Source of the DNA: Candidatus Omnitrophota bacterium
Lineage (GTDB): Bacteria; Omnitrophota; Gorgyraeia; Gygaellales; JAQTUX01
Assembly: GCA_028707125.1 (NCBI GenBank)
Contig: JAQTUX010000002.1
Location: 347,595-411,594 of the forward strand
Direction of reading: 5' to 3'
Length of the DNA: 64,000 nucleotides
In this document: positions 12,501 to 24,500 of the stretch, in pieces
Layout of the letters: every line of letters begins with the position of its first letter
Numbering within the stretch: the first letter of the stretch is position 1
Translations under genes and position numbers: made by a program
Notes under the pieces: generated by a model
Told to the model about the DNA's origin: nothing
What the model saw: the letters and a program-made list of their open reading frames with translations, nothing else
Databases searched by the model: none

Positions 12501-15500
12501 TCAGGCCACTTACCTGCCGCAGCCGATGATGCAGGACTAAATCCATCTGGACCAGCGCTGCCGGAGGCACCATCGAGAAATACCTTAAAAAAGATACCCT
12601 GACTAAGCTCATCTTCGGTAAATACCGCATTCCTGTTTTTGAGCCACCAACGATAGAACTTGACTGCTTCATGCGTCGACTCCCACTCCAAGATCTGAGC
12701 CCCTTGCTGAAACTGCTGCTCAAAGACAACACCCAGTATCGCCGAGCCACGCCCACGCTTGCCATCCGGACGCGGCTCGGTCAACAACACGTACATGTCA
12801 GAATAACCACCGGATAAACCCATAATACCGGGGACATACCGGCCATAGACAAAGCCGGCCAGCTGCTGTTCCTTATCAAACAAACCGTATGCAAAATAGC
12901 CTGTAGCCCTGTTCAGGGTAGAATCCAGAAACCGCACAAATGACCCTGCGTCTCTGGCGATGTAGAGATTACACCCCCTTGCCCGCCTGATGACAAACAA
13001 CTGGCCAATAAGCGCCTGTTTCTCTATATCCTCCATATCCGCCCAGAGCCGGGTAAGGTCCATGACTGACTCTTTATCTCCCCAGCTTCGCAGAATATAT
13101 TGCCCGGCGCTGTTTATCTTCTTGATCAAACTCGCGGGCAACAGCCCTTTCTTGATATTTTTTCCGTTCTGATATAAGCCCGTAACGCTCCATATGATAT
13201 CAATAACCTTCCCCAAACTGCCGGCCCCAGGCCCTGATAACCCTCTTACCGCCCCGCCACCCGCCTGGGTCGGGTCAACCGAACTGCTGGAGACGCCGGA
13301 AGGCACCGGTCTACCGTTTCCGTCAAGGTCAATGGGTTGCTGCAACGCCGTCAACGCACCGCAGGGACTGCTGGACATTTTCTTTAAGAGAACATAACCC
13401 TGGAATCCAAGCTCTTCTAAAGACGGATCGGCGAATATATGGCATCCGCTCTCTCTCGTCAGGGTATCTTCCACCTTGCGGGATATGGCATTGATGAGTA
13501 TGGCCCTGCCACAGTCGGAAAGATACAAAGGTATATTTTCCGCAACAGATCTTAACATTCTATTGCCATAATCCAATACGTTCCTGAGGGCCGGCGTCAT
13601 ACACTCAGGGGATATTTCCTCTCCTTCTTCATCGTCAGATTGAGGCATACAGTAAATAATGATATCGTATTGACCGTGCGCTCTTTCAAACAGGTCGGAC
13701 ACAAAGGTATTGACCATTGAAGATACTCCCAGGCGCTTAGCAAGCAACCTGGTATTCCAAACCGCCATATCCTTCTCATCCAAAGAATCAACTCTGGCCC
13801 CTCTCAGCGCGGCGGATACCGTATCAAGGCCCATGCCGCAGCCCATCACCAGCGCATTCATCCCCGGCTCAATATATCTTCGCGCAGCATTCGCGCTGAT
13901 GACGCTTGAGGGGTGAACGCCGTAATGGACCATCGGCAATACGGGGATCTTCATCATAGAGGATACATCGGCATCGTCTATAAAGTAATGCAGGTTGTCC
14001 CCCGCTACAATACGGCTAAACTCGCCTTCTTTATTAAGAAACGCGTATGTATACCCGCAGCTTATATCAGACGCGATCTCCATGCCGGCAAGAAATAGCT
14101 CTTTCGCGTGGGCGCCTTTTATCATCCATCCATTACGGGCATAATAGCCCGCGATAGAGATAACCGATGCCCTGTTATCATTTCTGAGGAAGCATAATAA
14201 TATCGGTATATCCCCGTGATCGATCACCCTGATAAAATCACCCGGCCCTAATATTTCCGCATCAGAAAGATTAAACGCTCCAAGCACGCAATGTTTATTT
14301 AATCTATCCAGAGGCACATCCGCAAACCTGAATTCATCATCACTATTTTGCCAAATTAAGCACTCATCCTGTATGCCCAGGGCGGCAAAGATATGCCTTG
14401 CGATATCCGCCTCTTGCTCGCTGACAGAGACAGCATCTTCGCTCATATTGTCCAGCAGGCCCGCGTTTATATGTTTCGATACCGCGCTGCTTGATGCCTG
14501 TGGCGGCAACAACCTGATTTTCCATTCATCGCCGCATGTTGAGAAGTTATCTCTGCCGATTGTCTTGCGGAAAAACCTCTGGGCATCTAAACTCATGGAA
14601 GGCGTTGATATCCAATCGCCGATGGAGAAACCGTGGCTTTGGAAGAATTCAACCGCGCTACCCCACAATGCCCTGCCTATACCGTTTAATCTCCTTTCTT
14701 TAAAACAGTAAATATACTGGAGTTTACCTTTGCCTCTCATTATTTCGATTTTGATATACCCCGTTGGCCTTACATCGTCTAAAGCAACCAGCAATTGCAT
14801 TATTAATCCGGGAGAAAAACATATGCTTGCGGATATATCATTTCGCGCAGATTTTATGCTGCCGCAGTATCTTTCTCTGGCCAGAAGCTCAATAAATGCT
14901 TCGCGCTGCTGTGGGGTAAGCCGCAATAACGTTTCCACCTGTATTTTATCGCCTGCAGTGCAGGCGTCGCTCCCACTCCCCTCCTGCGGCGGGGCAGGCG
15001 CGCTGCTGGAGGCGCCATCGCCGTTCCTGTTTATCTCTGCTACACGCCGACGCATAGCGCTATACACTTCTTCATCAATCGTGGGCGCTTTTATTGTGGG
15101 TAACAGGTGCCTGTCCGCATCAAAGATTCTGTTGTAACGCTTATAAATGCTGGACAAACGCGCATGGATAAAAGCTATAAGAACAAATAACCCCCTGTCC
15201 ACGGGGCGAAGGGCAAATGCCAGATATAAGTCAATAAGCGCGTCTTCATACATTAAGGCGTCACCGATGGACTGCTTTCTGAGGTCGCTGTCAAATGCCC
15301 TATTTTTCTTGTCCAGGCCGGACTTATAAAGCAATCGGTACATCTCGTCATGGCGGCTCACGATCAACATCACAGGATATATTTCGTAAAATGAGGCATG
15401 CGTGTTAGAACGCGGGAAATCCCGCGGCACCCTTATGCGATGGACAGACATTAAATCCAGCCGGCCCGAACTTCTGAGGTAATCATTAACGGTCCTCTCT

Positions 15501-18500
15501 GCCGAATCAATATATCCCCATCCATAGGTTTCAATATCGGATGTAGCGAATGTAATGACCATCAGGCCGTCTTCCCTCAAAATATCAAGGCCTATATTAA
15601 TAAATGTAAAGCTGGCAGGGCAATTAATAGAGACCAGGTCTTTTGATGCTTCGATCAACCCGGCATTCGGCAAGCTTTCTTTATCGGCGAGATCGATATG
15701 CCGGACCCTGCCTGCGGCCAATGCCTGTCGGTCGCAATTCCTGTCAACGTTGACGCTGCCTTCGCCCGCCCGTATTCCAACCCGATTGAGCAATGCTGTC
15801 AGATTATCTCCAAACTCGCCTTTCGGGCCGGATGCGATGTCGGCAAAATCCACAATGCCGCGAGAGGCAAAATGCTCTCTTAACAGTTCCGCGAAGGAAT
15901 CTGCCTGGCTGTCGTTCTGCCCCTCACCCGCGCTGCTGGAGGCGGCCTTGTCAGTTTTCCTCCTGCGCCCCTTACCGGCGATATCCATCTGCTTTCTTTT
16001 CTGGCGGTATATCTTTATCAATTTTATAATATCCGCGGCAACATTCTCTCCCTTTGCCATCCTTACCGCCAGCCCCTCTAATATATCCTCCGTAGGCCTG
16101 GGTACCTTTGGCCCGCCATATTTCCTGTATAACTCCATGATCTTGGATTTAAACTCCGCCAAAGCATCTCCATCTATCCTCTTGAGAGCCACGCGTTTCC
16201 TCTCTATGGAAGCGATCAGGGCGGCGCGCGATTTGTCGCCGTTGCTTAAGGCATATTCCATATCCTTATTGCTCTTGCGCTTCCTGGCTTCTTTGGTCCA
16301 GCAGGTCCTGATATCATACCCCATCAATATGTTAGGCAGGACATCCTCATATCTGACCTTAAGCTTCCTTGCCGTCTTGACCGCTTCCTGCTTTGACTCC
16401 TCGATCAAGCCCGCTGCCGAGTTAAAATCCATGCCTGACCTTATAAGCGCGACCATGGCATCGCCCAAGGTCACCTTATTCCGGTGCGCGAACGCCTTCG
16501 CCCTGGCCTTGCTTTCAATAAGATCATCCAATACGCCGCTGCCATACTCGCCGATGATAATCAGCAGCGCGACATTGAAAGGAACCCCTTTATGCCCTTT
16601 CTGGATCGCCTCTATCTCCGACTTAAGGGCCGGCGTAATTATCGGTTTGCATATGCCATAGCCGCTGTCTGAGGTCATCGCAACCAGCTCTCTCTGCAAT
16701 AATCCGGAGCGCACACTGCCGCTCATATCGCGGAGCCTTCTGTTCTCACGCAATTTCATCAGATAGATCACGATGACCGCGGCGGAAAGCGATAAAATTA
16801 TCTGTACTACCGGGCTGCTGGAGGTTTGCTGCTCATCCTGGGAGTTATACAGCCACCGGACGGCCTCTACGCTGCCGTCCGGTCCGCACACAACCCTGTT
16901 CTTCCCCTGTTTTGAAACTACCTCAATGATAACAGCTCTATTTTCGCTGCCAAACATATTGAATCTCGTGACGTCAACATAATACACCGGGGGCCGGCGA
17001 TCATCGTTACTGCTGATAAAAATACTGTGCCTGCCGCTGCCGGGGAAGATCTGCGCACAAAACTGCACCTTGGTTCCTCCAAGCAAACCCCACTCCCTGC
17101 AAACAACATGAGACCTGCTGGAAAAATAATCTATGTATATGTCATCTCGCGCGAGCCCCATAAGGCCGGTTGCCGTACCCACTAAGTTATCTCCCGGGGC
17201 GTATACGCGCACACCTGTATTTATACCTTCATAGAATACCTCTTCGCGTATGCCTCTTTGAAATTCCATAAGGTAAGAGGCGCCGGCGCTTAAAGGCATG
17301 CCGCCAAGCATTTCTTCGGGAACAAGGACTATGCCTAAGCCGCCGCTGTCCTCCAAGAAGCAGTCCCTGTAACCCTGCTCAATGGTCAGGTCGATGAATA
17401 CCCTCCTGCCGTTAAGTTCAGCATAATTATACGCATGGTTATAGGTATCGCCTTTGACCCCACCCGCGGTTAAGAACATTCCGCCGCTCAATCCGCGGCC
17501 GGCAAACCGGCCAAGGGCCATAAGCCCCGCCCTGAAGCAGTCGCCTGTGCGCGGCAGGGAAATCCCTTCTTTCCGCTTATACGCTTCAAAATCGCTCAAT
17601 ACCCCCGCAAAGCAGGCGATCTCTGCGGAATCAAGCCATCGCAATACTTCATCCAGCGGATATCTTTCCAGGAACAGGTAGCTCATCAAAGGGACAAGAT
17701 TATAGGCGTTAAACCGCACCATAAAACCCGCGTCACCGGAAAAACCCCTTAGAAGCCCGACCGGCAGGACATTCCATTCTCCTCCCCGCGCTGCCTGGAA
17801 GAAACGATATAGCAGCGCCCCATTACGGTCATAAGCAAAGCTTTCACTGCGGCCGTCGGGATAATTAAACCTGTCCGGCTTCCCGGAAATATTAAACAAT
17901 GCGCGGCCGGCTTCTTCGCCGCGGCTGTCTCGCGCTGTGATGACCGCCAGCCGCCTGCCATCTTCAGGGTTAAGCTTAAACTCATAAGTATATTCGCCAA
18001 CGCTGATCGATCCTCCCGGGCTGCTGGAGGTGCCGCCCTGCGGCAACTGGACCATGAAATCGATCTCTACCCCGTCGCCTTCTCCTGCCTGATGCTCATA
18101 CCAGTATGTCGGCTTAGAATAATCATCGGCAGAGGCGTCCCAGACACGCTTCCTTCCTTTAAGCGTCCCCTCAGCCGGCGCAACCGAAGCCACGCTGAAC
18201 TGCGCCATTAATCCTTCTTGCTTACATCGCTCAAGAATACCCGTTGCCAAAAGGCGGATGTTACGCAATGACGACGGTTCAACAGCCTTAGACACTTCAA
18301 CAGGAGCACCCGTTATGGCAGCGGCAGGGAAAGACCCCCTCATAAAACGCAGTCCGAGTATTGGGCGCGGCCCCAGATCCGGCCCTTGTACCTTAACGAC
18401 CTCATCATGGCCGGATTGCCAATCTGCGTTAATACCTTCTACATCATTATCAAAATCGCGGCAGGCGATCTTCAGAAAACTGCCTTGGGGATAAGAATTC

Positions 18501-21500
18501 CGGATCACGGCAAAAACCATATATCTGCCTTTACGCTGGGGAACGCGGCAGAGCCGCTGCGCCAAAGCAGTAATGAGGCCTTTAAGTTCATTTAACTGCG
18601 CCCGCTCCACATTAATCATGCGGCTAACCTCATTCAACAAATTATTTACGGCAACACTCTTACCGCCAATCTTAAACCTTACCCCTGGCTTCGCGCCCAC
18701 AACTACTTCTACCGGCACGCCGCCGGAGAACAATCTCCCAAACCGTTTGTTCAACATATTCAGTTCCGCTTCTTTACCTGCGGCCAGATAATAGAGAAGC
18801 TCGTTCCATATGTCGCTCATGCGGAACAGCGGCTGGATCCCGGTTTTCCCAACCGCCTCTCTGGCGCCTATGTTGACTCCTTCCTGAGCCCGCGCGCCAA
18901 CAACAGACAGCTCATAAGAAATCCTCTCCCCTAAAACCTCCATGCTCAACAATGGTATCGCTTCAAGTTCTTCATCCACTACAACCGGAGGCACAACGCG
19001 TAAACCCAGCTTCCAGGCAAGCTCAACGGCGCAGCCTAAAATCCTCAGGAAATAATAGGTATATTCTTTGGGATTGGTCACGGCAAAGGGGTTGCGCTGA
19101 AAATGCCAGGCGTAACAACTCACCTCCGCGTCAAAGACCAGCATCCATACCGCATCGGTGGCGCTGTTTGAGCCCGCAGCTCTGAAATACGGCAGGCCTG
19201 CCTTCTCAAGGGCGTTGATCACATGATCCAGGACGCTGTAAAGCACATACTGCTCGCAGTAGCCGCCTATCCAGGCCGAGGCATCGGCGTTGTCGTGCCA
19301 GGTGCCGAAAGGAATATGGCTTAGCCGCGGCAGGCATCCCACCCCGCCTGCCTCCATCCGGCTTATGAAATCGATCATATCTCCCGCGGTCATAAAGCTG
19401 GCTGCCGCGCTTCTGCTGACCGCGGCCAGCTTTTCGCTCCAGATCATCGCCCCTTCCAGATAATTGGGCACCAGATTTTCTGAATCGGTAAATTCCGAAG
19501 TAAATACGAAGACCCTGTCGGGGGACGCGGCCCTGGCCCAGCCGGCGACATGGGCTGCCATCTTAGAGGCCTCTTTGCTGTCGCTTGGCTGCCGAGGTAA
19601 ATCCCTGTAATCAGTCCAATCATTTACTCGGCGTAAGGCCCCGCCTTCAAAATCCACGAACCTGTCAAAAGAGTATGGACAAAGGATGAGGCCGCCATGG
19701 GCGGTTTCATAAACAAGGGGCGTTGCCCGGTCAGCACACATGCCGTTGGCGGCTATTATCTTATAGAAATGGTCCTTGCCCACATAAACCAGACGTATAC
19801 CCTGCTCAACAAGGAGCTCGGCTGATCGCGTATCCATATTGCCTTCGGCGTTCCATATCCATATCATCTCCTGGCCGTAGACCTGCCGGCAATGCTCGCG
19901 GGCGAGAATGATCTGGCTGCGCACGTCCTGCGGCCGCTTTAAATCATAGGTATAAAAAGGATTCAGCCCTGCCTCCCTTGATGCCCTGGCCTGGTCGGCA
20001 ATGGCAGCGAATATGATGTGCGGGGTTACGCTGAAATCGATCTGGCCTCTTTCACAAAGCAGCGCCACCGTATTAGGAAAGATGCTCATCGCCTTTGTCA
20101 TTTCATATACCATCCGGCATAAGGCCATATCGTCTGAGGCGAGCGCTATCAGGTCGGTTGTATCCAGGAACTCGCGGAAATCAACCCTGCGTTCAAAATA
20201 TCCGGCCCGCGAGAACAAGGATCTCTTATCTCCGGAGAAATATGCCTGCTTTCTGCCCTTTACCGGAATACCTGCCAGGACCGTGGGCCCCGCTCCTGCA
20301 AATGTCGGGCGGTTGAAATGCGCCAGGTTCTGCCCCAAAAGCAATGCCTTCGCTATCTGCGCCCATATAAGGATATTTCTTTTTGCGGCTTTAGAGAGAT
20401 CCTGCCTGAAAAATCCGCCTTCCTGCCACTGTTCTTTCCACAGCTCAGCGAATACTGCCCAGGTCTTCTGATATTGCGCCGGCAGCTCTCTCGCCCTGGC
20501 CTGGGCGTATTTGATGTCTTCGCTGTCCCAAAGCGTATATGGCTTGAGAAACAGTCCTATGTCTCTGTCTAAAGCGTCTTCCTTAACCAGGGCAGCGACC
20601 TTATCCTTGATCATGAAATAGAAGAACCTCCAGACCAGCCGCGAAAGCCCCAGCCATCCTGCCAACACGTAGAGCAGATAGAGCCACCTGAACCATCTTC
20701 TGCCCATAACGCCGCTAAGCGACTGCGCGTATTTAACCAGCTCTTTTGAAAGCGTGTAAGAAATGCTGTAGTTATAGCGCGTCCCTGCCATTTCCGGAGA
20801 AAGCATCATGAGCAATATGGCCAGGTAGGTGGCAAAATAATGCAGGCGCGACCAACGCATACCCGGCTGATGGCTGTTCAGGGTGAGCTGGTAGAACGAA
20901 AGCAGCGCGCGGGAAAAGTCATCCTGGAAGCCGAGGCCGAGGCGGCGGCAGGATTGGACGTAGACGAACAGCTCCTCCGTGTGCGCGGCAAAATAGGCAT
21001 GGCTGTCGCTGCGCGCCTTGGCGCAGGCAGCGTCATGATCTAATGTATTGAGGTATTTTAGCTGAGTGGTGAGGCGACGGTTGAAGTCGGCAAGATAGGC
21101 GGTATCCGATGTATCAGAAAGGCGCTCGATCAGCAGTTGATGAATACTGATAAGCAATGTGTCTCCGTCTTCATTCACATTTAACGTAAATGCCTCCTGC
21201 CCTGCCTCGGGCACAAGATAAGCATTTACATATTTGTATCGGGGCGGGGCGTGCATAAGTATGCCGTCCAGAAGCGCGTGCAAACGCTGCGCCATTGCCG
21301 TCTGTTCTTCCCCGGAAAACGATGCCGCATCAGCCGCGCAAGGGGCGAACTTCCCCGGGGACAACTCCCTCTCAAACATAACACGCTTGCCTGTACTTGC
21401 GCGCGCTACCGTGCCGCAGCAGGACACCGAGCTGCTGGAGGCGCCCATGCCCCAGCCCTTATCGCTCCTGGTGTCGGCAGGGATGGTTTCCGGTACCCTT

Positions 21501-24500
21501 GCTTCCATATCTACTATGAAGGAGCCGTTAAAACATTCAGCCGCGTATTGCAGGGCCTTAATCCTGTCTTCGGGGCTCTTGCTGTTGTAACCCGGCACCA
21601 CGGCAGCGCCATACGCGAAAAGCGTGTCCAGAAGCCATAACCCGGCATCCATACCCGCTTCATTTGCCAGCTGCCTTACGCGCCTTTCACATCCCACTGA
21701 ATCATATATATGTTCGTCCAGCAGCCCAAGCTTATTAAGGGTGGCCGGCGCGCCCTTGCGCGCTATTACCCGCCTGGTACGCGGCCACGCGTAATACATC
21801 AACTCATAACGTAAAGCGGTAAAATCCACCACGGCCGCGCCGGTCTGCCAGCCGCGCATGCCTATCTCTATCCAAAACCGGATTTCACGCTCTATCAGCC
21901 CCTTGCCGTAACCCTTATCCCTTAATTCGCTCCCGAGCGAGCGGGCATTCCGGTAAACCCTGCCGCCATTGTTAATGAATCCTCGTTTCACGCAGAATCT
22001 ACAGTCAATTTCCAATACCTCGCTATCCAGATAAAGCGCCTTTTCAATGCGCTCGCGCTGCTGGATAATGTTAGTAAGCATATCCGCGACAATAAGGACG
22101 TCTGTTTCTTCATGGAGAACATGCACGACCTTCAGAAAAACAATATCAAACAGGCCGGCCTTCCTCGCCTTAAGCAAATCTTCGGAAAGCGAGATTATAA
22201 GGCGTTTGACGTCGTCAAATCTTCTGCGGGCGATCATAACTTCCTGTATCTGACGGCCTCCGTTATAAGTATTTCTCAAATATGCATATAATTCCGGCGG
22301 CAGCCACTCTCCAGTGCCCCGCTCGATCACTTTCAATACGGCAGGGTGCAGGCCATCCATAGCGCGCCCCCCCTGTTCCGCGCCAAGCGGCGAAGAAGAT
22401 GATACAATGCCCATCATCTTTAATGCGCCAATAAACAACCGGTATTCGGTATCAGTCAAATCGTTAAACGGATATCTGCGTGACAATACTAATTCCGGAA
22501 AATCAGCCTCCGATTTCAGGCCTCCTACATCACTAAGATAGAGCGCGCTGACAATCTTCTCAATACCTATCAATTCATATTGGTTTTCGGTAATAATGAT
22601 TATATTCTTTACTGCGGCAAGCACGCCTGTCCTGCGGTTATCTATAAAATCTTGCGCCGTGGCAATAAGGTCGTGGGCATAAGGAATTATATATCCTTTC
22701 TCTCTTAAATTGGCGCAGACGCTATCAATAACCGCGTCCATTTGTCTGCAGGCCAGCAAACTGCCGTTCTCGTATAAAATGGCTATATCAAGATCGTCTT
22801 TTACTTTTTGGCGCCCTTCCGCGAAGCTTCCGTAGAGAATAATTGAAATTCCGCGATCTAAGCCCAAACTGTCCCTTACCCGCCTCTGCGCTTCCTGAAT
22901 GTCACCTATTACCTTATCAGTTGATAGCGGCAGGCCGCTCCTGTGCGACGAACTGCTGGATGATCGCGGATGATCCATTTTGTCCGGCCTGCCGGCCCTG
23001 CCATAAAATATCTCCCGTAAATAACTCCGGATCTTTTCCCTGGCTATATCGCAAACAATATGGTCGATTTCGTGCCTTCGTTCTTTATGCCTGCCGAAAT
23101 TTCTGCCGAATTCCTCCGCCGTAAACCGCTCAAAATAATTAGTGAGGTACGGTTCGATCAGCCCTAAATCCCGTATAACCCTTCTGTTATAATTACCGGC
23201 GATCCACTGATAATCATGCTCTGGAGTGATCGCCCCTTCATCAAAGATCTGGTCAACATCAAACCCCTTTACCCTCCTCAGGGGGTCAATGCCCTCCGCG
23301 CCTCCCGTCACCGGCACGCCGTAATTCATGATCATAACCCGCTCATCGCCGTCCCAGACCCCCAGTTCCCACATATTTATCTGAAGCCCTCTAAAATCGC
23401 GTATCGCTTCATATGCCCTCTGATACGACGGAAGGCTGTCCCGTTCTTCATTTGATAATTTATCCGCGCGCCTGCCGTATATCTGAATGGCCTCCGCCGC
23501 CCCTTCCGCCATAAGGATCGTAAGATAAGGCCCCAGATAAAGTATTTTTTCCTGAAGTATTATTTTGGGCAATACCATGATTTCCCCGTCAGGCAGCGTG
23601 AATTTGAAATCTTCTACGGTCAGGGTTGAAGCGAAGAGGCTGTCCAGGCTGCTTTCCTCTATCCTTAATCCGGGCTCGACCAGCCCGTTAAAATTATTCT
23701 CGTAATCCCGCAGGTATGCCTCTTTGTCAAATTGAGGATCATCAAACGGCACGACGGGTAGGAGCATCTTTATTACGAAATACAGCCCTTTGTCGGAATA
23801 GGCGATCATCAATCTTCCGGTATCACCCCATTGCTGCAATCTTACATTTTTGATCCGCTCGTATACCGCCTCCACGATCTCCTTTTTAAATCTCCAGCTT
23901 AACTGATCAGGGTCCAGCCCATACCCGGCAACATGCCTTCTGAATACACCGGATTCATGCCTGGTCTCATATAGCCGTATTACACCCTCAATGATATCTT
24001 CAATAACGGCCTCTTTATCTCTCTTTATATATTTCTTTATAAGGCGATTTATGCGATAAACGCCTTCTAAGAAAACAAAGAATATATTCTTCGCTAAGAA
24101 ATACGCGGTGTAGGGCGCCATATAGAGGTACGACGGCAGCTCATTAAACAGGCGCGATGCCCCCTGCATCCGGCTTATGTGTATCGCTTCCGCGGCCAGG
24201 ATGATCGGCAGCGCTAACCTCTGTATCCAGGATATGAGGAAATTGGACTCAACCACCAGGCGCTTATTAAGGAACAGGACTCTCCTGTCAGGGTCAACCC
24301 TGGCAATCCTAAACCTGCCCCTCCCAAATGAATCCTCATATACTATGTATCTGAATCTTCTTCCCGCATTAATACTGTGTATTATTGTCAACAAGTCGGA
24401 ATCCTTTGCCATGCCGATCTCCTGTTCAATAAATGAGCATAGCTTGTAATCTCTCCTGTTTTTTACGTCTGTGAAGAAAAGTATGATAAATGACCCTGCT

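Larger units (their letters stand above)
85..15017. repeat. GC-rich Ser-Ala-Gly linker element, about eight dispersed copies
   Basis: A GC-rich sequence of about 45 bp recurs at about 88-130, 2,857-2,905, 6,092-6,140, 6,940-7,005, 10,160-10,205, 12,283-12,322, 13,248-13,292 and 14,975-15,017. Each encodes a linker of the type SSSAPAPSQAGGGA. Most copies are self-complementary: for example cgcctgc and gcaggcg, or ccccg and cgggg, flank a short loop, so the transcript could form a hairpin. Copies sit at domain borders. Shorter Ser-Ser-Ser linkers without the full GC-rich unit occur along the rest of the gene. The interval given spans the copies. Confidence 0.8.

Noticed and set aside
85-15017. 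GC-rich hairpins as transcription terminators
   Set aside because: They lie in the middle of an open coding frame, lack a T-run in the coding direction, and encode linkers.
15555-16661. Plus-strand open frame of 368 codons, the longest on that strand
   Set aside because: It is antisense to the giant gene, its product has biased composition rich in Ser, Leu and Pro, and no family is visible; the opposite strand codes for a consistent protein here.
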